NCBI GenBank assembly: GCA_903832395.1 | Contig: CAILBF010000069.1 | Location: 1 to 14,389 of the forward strand | Source of the DNA: an uncultured Actinomycetes bacterium | GTDB lineage: Bacteria > Actinomycetota > Actinomycetes > Nanopelagicales > Nanopelagicaceae | Direction: 5' to 3' | DNA length: 14,389 nucleotides | Part shown: piece after piece, positions 6,614 to 13,259 of the stretch | Position numbering within the stretch: the first letter of the stretch is position 1 | How the letters are laid out: each line of letters opens with the position of its first letter | Notes under the pieces: model-generated | Seen by the model: only the letters and a program-made list of their open reading frames with translations | What the model was told of the DNA's origin: nothing | Database searches by the model: none | Program-made: the position numbers and the translations under genes

Positions 6614-7675
6614 ATGTCAAGAATGTCTGGCTTAGGTGGCCGTCTTTATCGTGGTGAAACTTCAATTGATTTAATCGGTCGTAGACGTCGCTGGTATTCA
6701 GTTTCGGCTCTGTTTATTCTCCTATCCATTGGCGCGCTTAGTTTGCAGGGCCTGCATCTAGGTATCGAATTCAAAGGTGGTTCATCATTCACCGTCAGCA
6801 AGGCCAATGCCTCAATTCAGGATGCTCGTGATGCCCTTGCGCCTATCGGCATTCCAGGTGAAATCATTGTTCAGAATATCGGCACTAATAAAGTACGCGT
6901 CCAAACCGCGGCTTTAGATACTGCGCAAAATAACGCGGCACAAGATGCGCTAGCTGCCAAATTCTCAGTAACCGTCGAGTCGATTGATACGCAAATCGTC
7001 GGCCCTTCATGGGGTAAAGAGATCACGCGTAAAGCCCTCTACGGTCTATTCGGTTTTCTTATCTGCGTGATGCTCTATCTCGCAATGGCATTTGAGCCGA
7101 AGATGGCTGTGGCAGCAATCGTTGCCGTTGTTCACGACGTGTTCATCACCGTTGGAATCTACGCACTGGTCGGATTTGATGTCACACCGGCCACGGTGAT
7201 TGGTTTCCTTACAATTCTCGGTTACTCACTGTATGACACCGTGGTTGTTTTCGATAAAATTCGCGAAAATACTCGAACAATCACTGCAAGTTCAAAGAGC
7301 ACGTATTCACAGGCAGTAAATCTGGCCGTGAATCAGACTTTAGTGCGCTCCTTTAATACTTCACTGATTGCACTTCTGCCCGTTGCATCGATCTTGTTCG
7401 TAGGTGCTGGCTTACTAGGTGCGGGAACGTTGAAGGATCTCTCTCTTGCTCTCTTCATTGGTTTAGCCGTTGGAACGTATTCATCGGTCTTTATCGCTCC
7501 GCCTGTTCTTGCGCAGTTGCGTGAGAGAGAGCCGGCAATGATTGCGCTGGCAAAGCGCGTCAGTGGTCGCGGTGCCACTCCATCAACTTTCTCTCCGGTA
7601 TCAGTAGCTGCAGTTGCAGCTCCTGGCCAAACTCGGGGCCCACGTAATCAGCCAAAGCGCAAAGGCCGCAAGTAG
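6614..7675 (+). CDS. secF: SecF, protein export motor subunit
   Basis: SecF pairs with SecD in the proton-driven export motor of the Sec pathway. The 353-residue product has a basic cytoplasmic start, membrane segment 1 (about 27-46), the motif GIEFKGGSSFTV (50-61), a short extracytoplasmic domain (about 62-135), and five membrane segments from about 140 to 300. The proton-relay motif GYSLYDTVVVFDKIREN (203-219) contains Asp208, and NQTLVRSFNTSL (240-251) is the family's conserved loop. It ends in a Pro/Ala-rich, then basic tail (NQPKRKGRK), as often seen in actinobacteria. rel starts 8 bases after the stop; the adenine phosphoribosyltransferase gene usually found between secF and rel in actinobacteria is absent. 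Confidence 0.97.
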   Translation: MSRMSGLGGRLYRGETSIDLIGRRRRWYSVSALFILLSIGALSLQGLHLGIEFKGGSSFTVSKANASIQDARDALAPIGIPGEIIVQNIGTNKVRVQTAALDTAQNNAAQDALAAKFSVTVESIDTQIVGPSWGKEITRKALYGLFGFLICVMLYLAMAFEPKMAVAAIVAVVHDVFITVGIYALVGFDVTPATVIGFLTILGYSLYDTVVVFDKIRENTRTITASSKSTYSQAVNLAVNQTLVRSFNTSLIALLPVASILFVGAGLLGAGTLKDLSLALFIGLAVGTYSSVFIAPPVLAQLREREPAMIALAKRVSGRGATPSTFSPVSVAAVAAPGQTRGPRNQPKRKGRK

Positions 7676-7683
7676 GCAGTTTC

Positions 7684-9846
7684 TTGGACACTTTGATTGC
7701 ACCAGTTGTTAGTGCGCTCAAAGAACATCATGCCGCTAGCAATCAAAGCGATGTAGAACGCGCTTTTTTAGCTGCCGAAAAAGCTCATGAAGGGCAGTTA
7801 CGTAAATCGGGGGAGCGTTACATAACGCATCCCGTAGCAGTGGCACAGATTTTGGCAGATCTGGGTCTAAATACTGAAACGATAATTGCCGCGCTTTTGC
7901 ACGATACCGTCGAAGATACGCCATATTCACTCAAAGAGCTGCGTCATGATTTCGGCGAAGAAGTAGCCAACTTAGTTGATGGCGTGACGAAGCTCGACAA
8001 ATTAACGTATGGACCAACGGCCGAAGCCGAAACCGTTCGCAAAATGGTTATTGCGATGTCGCGAGATATTCGAGTACTCGTTATCAAACTCGCCGATCGG
8101 CTACATAATGCTAGAACGTGGAAGTACGTATCGCATGAGAGCGCTGAACGAAAAGCACGCGAGACGCTAGATATTTATGCACCACTTGCTCACCGATTAG
8201 GTATGAATGCGATGAAGTGGGAGCTAGAGGATTTGTCGTTTGAAGTATTGGAACCTAAAAAGTTCGAAGAGATATCCAGGTTAGTGGCAGAGCGGTCGCC
8301 ATCGCGTGATTCGCTTACTGCAGAAGTTATCAAAATCGTGAGAGAAGACTTAGACAAGGATTCGATTCATGCAACCGTCACGGGTCGCCAAAAGCATTTT
8401 TTCTCGGTCTATCAAAAAATGGTTGTACGCGGACGTGAGTTCAATGATATTTATGATTTAGTTGGAATCCGTGTCCTCGTCGATGATGTTCGCGATTGCT
8501 ATGCGGTTTTAGGGTCAATTCACGCTAGATGGAGCCCCGTTCCCGGACGTTTTAAAGATTACATAGCAATGCCGAAGTTCAACTTGTATCAATCGCTGCA
8601 CACAACTGTCATCGGTCCGACTGGTAAAGCTATAGAGATTCAAATTAGAACTTTTGATATGCATGCTCGCGCCGAGTTTGGAATTGCCGCTCATTGGAAA
8701 TACAAACAGGGCCACGAAAACAATGAGAGCTCGCCTGAAATGTTATGGCTGCGACAGTTGCACGAGTGGCAGAAAGAGACCGAGGACCCATCTGAGTTCC
8801 TCGAAGCCCTGCGCTTTGATTTAGGCTCTCCAGAAGTCTTCGTCTTTACGCCTAAAGGAAGTGTGATTGCACTACCCGCTGGATCTACACCAGTGGACTT
8901 CGCTTTCTCCGTCCATACCGATGTTGGAATTAGATGCGCTGGGGCCAAAGTAAATGGACGGCTAGTGCCGTTGGAATCGCGTTTAAGCAACGGTGATGTT
9001 ATTGAAATCCTTACCAATAAGGGCGAGCATGCTGGTCCAAGTCGCGATTGGCTTAACTTTGTGCAGAGCCCGCGTGCACGTTCAAAGATTAAAGCCTGGT
9101 TTAGCAAAGAGCGACGCGAAGAGGCGATAGATGCCGGCCGCGAATCTATCGCTCGACAGATGCGAAAAGCTGGACTTCCTTTGCAGAAAATATTTGCTGG
9201 TCATTCACTTCTTGAACTTGCACATGATCTGCGCTATCCAGATATCGAGGGCTTGTATTCAGCCGTTGGTGATGGACATGTTTCTGCCGCATCAATTATT
9301 GATAAATTGGTCGTTGCACTTGGGGGAGATGATTCGCATCCCGAGCCAACCATGGATGTATTGCCAACTCGTGCTCCTGCAGTCCGCCGATCCAGCAACG
9401 CAGTAGATGTCGAAGGCACTGATGATGTATTAGTTAAGTTAGCGCGCTGCTGCACACCAGTACCAGGTGATGAAATTATGGGATTTATAACGAAGGGCAG
9501 CGGGGTGTCGATCCATCGAGGCGACTGTGTAAACGCGGCAGACTTAATTACCAATCAAAACGATCGAGTAGTAAAAGTTAAGTGGCGTATTGGGGCTGGA
9601 TCTATTTTCTTGGTCAATATTCAAGTCGAGGCGCTAGATAGAGCATCTTTGCTAGCCGACGTAACAAGAACGTTGTCGGACCAGCATGTAAATATTCTGA
9701 GTGCCTCAGTTAGCACTTCGAAGGATCGAACAGCTTTCTCACGCTTTACTTTTGAGATGGCAGATGCAACGCATCTAGATGCAGTCCTTGGAGCGGTACG
9801 AAATATCGAAGGCGTCTATGACGTCTACCGAACAACTAATAATTAA
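7684..9846 (+). CDS. relA: Rel, bifunctional (p)ppGpp synthetase/hydrolase
   Basis: Rel makes and degrades the alarmone (p)ppGpp in the stringent response. Domains of the 720-residue protein in order: HD hydrolase (about 25-180) with His49, His73-Asp74 (HDTVEDT) and Asp138 (LADRLHN); synthetase (about 230-345) with GRQKHFFSVYQKM, Asp258 and Glu318; TGS (about 384-446); helical region; zinc-finger/RIS segment with Cys589-Cys590 and HRGDC (611-615); and C-terminal ACT (about 640-720). The RFKD motif (289-292) is the RxKD form of bifunctional Rel enzymes, not the ExDD form of E. coli RelA, so both activities are expected. The start is TTG 7684: no ATG or GTG occurs between the in-frame stop at 7645 and the conserved region. 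AGG at 7674-7676 is a weak ribosome-binding site. The gene ends one base from the opposing DUF349 gene. Confidence 0.97.
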   Translation: MDTLIAPVVSALKEHHAASNQSDVERAFLAAEKAHEGQLRKSGERYITHPVAVAQILADLGLNTETIIAALLHDTVEDTPYSLKELRHDFGEEVANLVDGVTKLDKLTYGPTAEAETVRKMVIAMSRDIRVLVIKLADRLHNARTWKYVSHESAERKARETLDIYAPLAHRLGMNAMKWELEDLSFEVLEPKKFEEISRLVAERSPSRDSLTAEVIKIVREDLDKDSIHATVTGRQKHFFSVYQKMVVRGREFNDIYDLVGIRVLVDDVRDCYAVLGSIHARWSPVPGRFKDYIAMPKFNLYQSLHTTVIGPTGKAIEIQIRTFDMHARAEFGIAAHWKYKQGHENNESSPEMLWLRQLHEWQKETEDPSEFLEALRFDLGSPEVFVFTPKGSVIALPAGSTPVDFAFSVHTDVGIRCAGAKVNGRLVPLESRLSNGDVIEILTNKGEHAGPSRDWLNFVQSPRARSKIKAWFSKERREEAIDAGRESIARQMRKAGLPLQKIFAGHSLLELAHDLRYPDIEGLYSAVGDGHVSAASIIDKLVVALGGDDSHPEPTMDVLPTRAPAVRRSSNAVDVEGTDDVLVKLARCCTPVPGDEIMGFITKGSGVSIHRGDCVNAADLITNQNDRVVKVKWRIGAGSIFLVNIQVEALDRASLLADVTRTLSDQHVNILSASVSTSKDRTAFSRFTFEMADATHLDAVLGAVRNIEGVYDVYRTTNN

Positions 9847-9853
9847 ATTAGTT
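9834..9853. repeat. Inverted repeat spanning the two convergent stop codons
   Basis: AACTAAT (9834-9840) and ATTAGTT (9847-9853) are perfect 7-base inverted arms around a 6-base AATTAA centre. The element contains the rel stop (TAA 9844-9846) and the DUF349 stop (TTA 9848-9850, read on the other strand). It is AT-rich and has no U-run on either side, so as an RNA hairpin it is weak, but it is the only candidate for a bidirectional transcription end at this junction. Confidence 0.5.
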
Positions 9854-11146
9854 AAACTCCGCCAAACTCTTTTCCGCCTCGGCTAGCCAGACTTTACGGG
9901 CCGCAGCCGACTCTGAAGCCTCCGCAGCTTTTTTGGCATTGCCAGCGGCGGTAGATTTAGCTGCAATTTTTTCGTAGTTTTCAATTGACTCACTTAGTTG
10001 CTTAACAACTTCAGCGGCACGGGCTTTAGCTGCAGGATCAGTCTTGCGCCAGTTACCGGCCTCAGCCTCTTTGATAGCGGTTTCAACGACATGTACGCGG
10101 GCATCGAGAGTGGCTCGCTTATCCCGATGCGTCATACCGATTTTAGTCCACGTATTCATGTACTCACGTAGCGCTTTTTTAGCGGTATCTAAATTTGTAA
10201 TTGGAAGAAGTGCTTCGATTTGAACGATTAGCTCTTCGCGCTTTTCCAAATTAGCTGCCATTGTGACATCGCGCTTTTCTAGATCGGCATTCTTTGCAGT
10301 GAAGAAAGTATCTTGCGCAGCTTTAAATCTCGCCCACATCTTGGCATCATCGCTAGGTTTACCGCGGCCTGATGCCTTCCAAGTATCCATGAGAGTTTTA
10401 AAGCGCTTTGCAGTTGGAACCCACTCAGTAGATGTCGCTAGTGATTCGGCCTCAGTTATGATTGCCTTTTTGGCATCGGATACAACGCTTTGAACGGCTT
10501 CAAGAGCGGCAAAGTGTGTGCGGCGGCGCTTGTCGAACTTATTGCGCGATGAAGAGAAGCGCTTCCATAGATCTGCATCGGCTTTTTTATCTAAGCGAGG
10601 TGCGGACTTCCACTCATCAAGGAGCACTTTCAGACGATCCCCGGTGCTCTTCCATGATTCGGAGAGGGCTAGTGATTCTGCTTCAGCGACAATCTTTTCC
10701 TTCTCTACTAAAATCTGTTCGCGACGGGCATTCTTGGCTGCAGTCTCTGCCGCTTTCTTGGCCTCGTACGCTTCGAGATGGCCTTCAATTAAAGGTTCAA
10801 TCTGTTCGACCGAAGCGGAAAGTGCCTCGAGGTCTCCAACGGCGTTTAACTCTTTAACTTGTTCGCGTAATTTTTTGACGGATGCATAGGCATCGGATGG
10901 AACTAGTGCGCCGCTCTTAATACGAGCTGCAAGTAGTGCGATTTCGGCGGCGAGCATTTCAAATTTGCGAACGAAATACGTTAATGCCTCTTCAGGTGTT
11001 TTGCCGGGATATGAACCAACGGCCTTTTCTCCACTTGGTGTTCTCACATAGACGGTGCCATCGTCGGCTACTCGTCCAAATGCTGCTGGATCACCTATGA
11101 GGGCAGTTGCAGCGCTAGCGTGAATTATTGAATCGAAATCGGTCAT
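9848..11146 (-). CDS. DUF349 repeat protein
   Basis: The 432-residue protein has a conserved N-terminal part (GRVADDGTVYVRTPSGEKAVGSYPG, 24-48) followed by helical, Lys/Glu/Ala-rich sequence. Three DUF349-type repeats can be seen: about 147-215, 226-292 and 302-368. The first two are clearly alike (AEAESLALSESWKSTGDRLKVLLDEWK against TEAESLATSTEWVPTAKRFKTLMDTWK); the third is more diverged. Coiled coil is likely between repeats and at the Ala-rich C-terminus (about 375-430). DUF349 proteins are common next to rel in actinobacteria; their molecular function is not established, so none is assigned. The start ATG (11146 reading leftward) has AGAGGA 8 bases upstream. It is the only minus-strand gene here, divergent from the MBL hydrolase and tail to tail with rel. 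Confidence 0.9.
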   Translation of the reverse strand: MTDFDSIIHASAATALIGDPAAFGRVADDGTVYVRTPSGEKAVGSYPGKTPEEALTYFVRKFEMLAAEIALLAARIKSGALVPSDAYASVKKLREQVKELNAVGDLEALSASVEQIEPLIEGHLEAYEAKKAAETAAKNARREQILVEKEKIVAEAESLALSESWKSTGDRLKVLLDEWKSAPRLDKKADADLWKRFSSSRNKFDKRRRTHFAALEAVQSVVSDAKKAIITEAESLATSTEWVPTAKRFKTLMDTWKASGRGKPSDDAKMWARFKAAQDTFFTAKNADLEKRDVTMAANLEKREELIVQIEALLPITNLDTAKKALREYMNTWTKIGMTHRDKRATLDARVHVVETAIKEAEAGNWRKTDPAAKARAAEVVKQLSESIENYEKIAAKSTAAGNAKKAAEASESAAARKVWLAEAEKSLAEFN

Positions 11147-11205
11147 GATGGTGATCCTCTCAGAGCGTTGTCGGCTAAGACGTCGCTGTATTCTTGATTG
11201 GCCCC

Positions 11206-11223
11206 GCGAGTAATGAAACTCGC
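11206..11223. repeat. Small inverted repeat in the divergent intergenic region
   Basis: GCGAGT (11206-11211) and ACTCGC (11218-11223) are perfect 6-base inverted arms with a 6-base spacer. The element lies 60 bases upstream of the DUF349 start and about 100 bases upstream of the MBL gene, in the window's largest non-coding gap (11147-11324). It could be a protein-binding site or a short hairpin in the leader of the DUF349 transcript; nothing further supports either. Confidence 0.4.
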
Positions 11224-11233
11224 AAAGCGTGAA

Positions 11234-11264
11234 TTGAGCATTTATGTAGGGGCAAAGGTACCCT
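11234..11264 (+). promoter_or_regulatory. Possible promoter for the MBL hydrolase-hisS-aspS group
   Basis: TTGAGC (11234-11239) and TACCCT (11259-11264, TANNNT type) are separated by 19 bases, a little longer than ideal. The -10 lies inside a 13-base palindrome, GGTAC-CCT-GTACC (11257-11269), so a bound repressor or local DNA structure could affect it. Transcription would start near 11271, leaving a leader of about 54 bases before the GTG at 11325. No other good promoter match is seen in the gap on this strand. Confidence 0.4.
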
Positions 11265-11309
11265 GTACCAGCCGTCTAACGTCAATCGCGTAGGCGCAAT
11301 CGAGCGGTG

Positions 11310-11315
11310 AAGGGG
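11310..11315 (+). promoter_or_regulatory. Shine-Dalgarno deciding the MBL hydrolase start
   Basis: AAGGGG sits 9 bases before GTG 11325. An earlier in-frame GTG (11307) would have to begin upstream of this site and would add MKGCFY, which does not resemble family members. The site therefore supports the GTG 11325 start, giving MLVASFAAPMFATNCWVL, close to the usual actinobacterial beginning. Confidence 0.7.
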
Positions 11316-11324
11316 TGTTTTTAC

Positions 11325-11987
11325 GTGTTAGTTGCCTCGTTTGCCGCCCCCATGTTTGCCACAAACTGCTGGGTTCTGGCCTCCGAGGCTGGGAGCGAGT
11401 GCGTGGTCATTGATCCCGGCATGCCCGATGTGAGCCATCAACTCGATGAGATTCTGCATGAATTTAATTTAAAGCCCGTTGCAATTATCGCCACGCATGG
11501 CCACTTGGATCATACATTTTCCATTCGCCCCATCGCCGATGGCTATGGAATTCCTGCTTACATTCATAGTCAAGATCGTCTGGCGCTTTCACATCCCGAA
11601 CGGGTCTTGTCGGCAGAATTTGCTGCGACATTGAGCGGCATGGAGTTTATTGAACCGAAGGATGTAAGAGAATTACGCAATGGTGAACTTCTCGAACTCG
11701 TGGGCCTTACTTTTAAAGCTATTCATGCCCCAGGACATACAGCGGGCTCTGTGATGTTTGAAGTTTCAAATGAGATTTTAGTTAGCGGAGATGTTCTATT
11801 TGCAGGATCAATTGGTCGGACAGACTCGCCAAGTGGATCATCCAAAGATATGGATGAGACGCTGCGAAAGAAAGTTCTTCCGCTCAGTGATCACTTGCGC
11901 GTTTTACCTGGTCATGGCGCGGAGACAACTATCGGCCGTGAGCGTAAGAACAATCCATACCTTAACTCCATAAAGGGGCGCTACTGA
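11325..11987 (+). CDS. Metallo-beta-lactamase-fold hydrolase (glyoxalase II-like)
   Basis: This 220-residue protein has all metal ligands of the MBL fold: THGHLDH (His58, His60, Asp62, His63), His138 in APGHTAGS, Asp156 in SGDVLFAGS, and His197 in LPGHG. The layout matches the glyoxalase II-like group (Rv2581c type in M. tuberculosis), enzymes that typically bind two metal ions and hydrolyse thioesters such as S-lactoylglutathione or related thiol adducts. Since most actinobacteria use mycothiol rather than glutathione, the real substrate is open. GTG 11325 is chosen from the ribosome-binding site and the N-terminal match. The stop TGA overlaps the hisS ATG by one base (TGATG), and this gene next to hisS is a standard actinobacterial arrangement. 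Confidence 0.9.
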   Translation: MLVASFAAPMFATNCWVLASEAGSECVVIDPGMPDVSHQLDEILHEFNLKPVAIIATHGHLDHTFSIRPIADGYGIPAYIHSQDRLALSHPERVLSAEFAATLSGMEFIEPKDVRELRNGELLELVGLTFKAIHAPGHTAGSVMFEVSNEILVSGDVLFAGSIGRTDSPSGSSKDMDETLRKKVLPLSDHLRVLPGHGAETTIGRERKNNPYLNSIKGRY

Positions 11988-13239
11988 TGGCACGACAAAA
12001 GATTCAAGCACCTAAAGGCGTTAGTGAATATGTTCCTCCGCGTTCAAAACTCTTTGAGTTTGTTCGAGAGGCTTTGATTGCACCGGCTCGTTTAGCTGGA
12101 TATCAATTGATGGAGCTTCCGGTCTTTGAAGATACCGAACTCTTTACGCGCGGGGTTGGCGAATCCACTGATGTCGTTTCTAAAGAGATGTATACATTTA
12201 CCGATCGTGGGGATCGCTCGATAACTCTTCGACCTGAAGGAACAGCTGGTGCAATGCGGGCAGTAATATTGAACATGGACTCGATCGTGGTCAACTACCG
12301 GTAAAGATTTGGTACTCCGGTGCATATTTTCGCGCCGAACGTCCCCAAGCCGGGCGATACCGCCAGTTTTATCAAGTTGGCATAGAGGCGATTGGTTTAG
12401 ATGATCCGGCCATTGACGCCGAAGTAATTGCAATTGCCGATGCAGGTTTTAAAGCCATTGGCCTTAAAAAATATCACTTAGAACTTACTTCGCTGGGAGA
12501 TGCGGCTTCGCGTGCGGCTCATCGCGTCGACCTGCTCACATATATCGCAACCCTTGATTTAGATGATGCGACCAAAGCGCGAGCAGTAATTAATCCACTT
12601 CGTTTATTCGACGATAAGCGCGAAGAGATGAAGACGGCGATGGCTAAGGCGCCGTTGTTGATGGATTATTTAAGCGAAGCATCGAGAACACATTTTGAAT
12701 CCGTAAAGCGGTATTTAGATACTCTTGGAATCGAGTATCAACTTAATCCACGGATGGTGCGTGGATTGGATTATTACACCGGCACGACATTTGAATTTGT
12801 CCATGAACTACTCGGCGCGCAATCGGGAATTGGTGGGGGAGGTCGTTACGACGGACTAATGTCAGAGTTAGGCGGGCAGGAACTCTCTGGGATTGGTTTT
12901 GGCCTTGGTGTGGATCGCGCACTTCTAGCTGCTGAAGCTGAAGGCGTAATTGCCGTCGATGGTTTTGTATCTGATCTTTTCATCATTCCACTTGGTGACA
13001 ATGCAATGGTTAAAACTTTGGAGATAGCAACGCAACTTCGAAAAGCCGGCAAAATCGTAGAGATTGCTTTTGGGGATCGTGCGCTCAAAGGCGCCATGAA
13101 AGCGGCCGATAAGAGTGGCGCCAGATACGTAGTTGTGCTGGGCGAGGATGAGATCGCTAGTCAGAACGTAGAAGTTAAAAACATGAACTCGGGAGTATCC
13201 ATATCGGTTAGGATTGACTCCTTAATCAACGCACTGTAG
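11987..13239 (+). pseudogene. hisS: Histidyl-tRNA synthetase, interrupted by a 2-base frameshift
   Basis: HisRS charges tRNA-His with histidine. The first frame from ATG 11987 (ribosome-binding site AAAGGGG, 11972-11978) encodes residues 1-94 up to LRPEGTAGAMRAVI, then runs into TAA 12302-12304. The frame starting at GAA 12271 continues directly with EHGLDRGQLPVKIWYSG and stays open to TAG 13237-13239. Joining the two gives 416 residues, normal for the family, with motif 2 (FRAERPQAGRYRQ, 114-126), RGLDYYTGTTFE (258-269), GGGRYDGL (283-290) and motif 3 (GIGFGLGVDRALL, 301-313) all intact. The break is a doubled AT at 12266-12269: GTAATATTGAA where GTAATTGAA would read V-I-E. No further decay is visible in a normally essential gene, so a sequencing or assembly error or a very recent mutation is more likely than an old pseudogene. 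Confidence 0.93.
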
Positions 13240-13242
13240 AAA
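13214..13242 (+). promoter_or_regulatory. Possible promoter for aspS within the end of hisS
   Basis: TTGACT (13214-13219, 5 of 6) is followed after 17 bases by TAGAAA (13237-13242, 4 of 6, lacking the final T). The expected start near 13249-13251 would leave a leader of about 10 bases before the aspS ATG, which has no Shine-Dalgarno sequence. An overlapping alternative -10 is TATTAA at 13249-13254. The arrangement resembles the secD promoter but is weaker. Confidence 0.3.
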
Positions 13243-13259
13243 GCGACGTATTAATTACT

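Noticed and set aside
8691..9107. Minus-strand open frame of 138 codons inside rel
   Set aside because: It is antisense to the conserved TGS region of Rel and has no recognisable protein features.
10263..10889. Plus-strand open frames opposite the DUF349 gene
   Set aside because: They overlap a well-supported coding gene, have no family resemblance and no good ribosome-binding sites; they are frame shadows.
11307..11324. GTG 11307 as start of the MBL hydrolase
   Set aside because: It lies upstream of the AAGGGG ribosome-binding site and adds MKGCFY, which does not look like the family's beginning; GTG 11325 fits both.
12260..12275. Programmed ribosomal frameshift in hisS
   Set aside because: The site (GTA-ATA-TTG) has no X-XXY-YYZ slippery heptamer, and a one-base backward slip gives poor re-pairing. 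A simple AT duplication explains the data better.
12628..13239. A separate short HisRS-like gene starting at ATG 12628
   Set aside because: The same frame is open and clearly HisRS from 12271 on, including motif 2 upstream of this ATG, so it is the tail of the interrupted hisS and not an independent paralogue.
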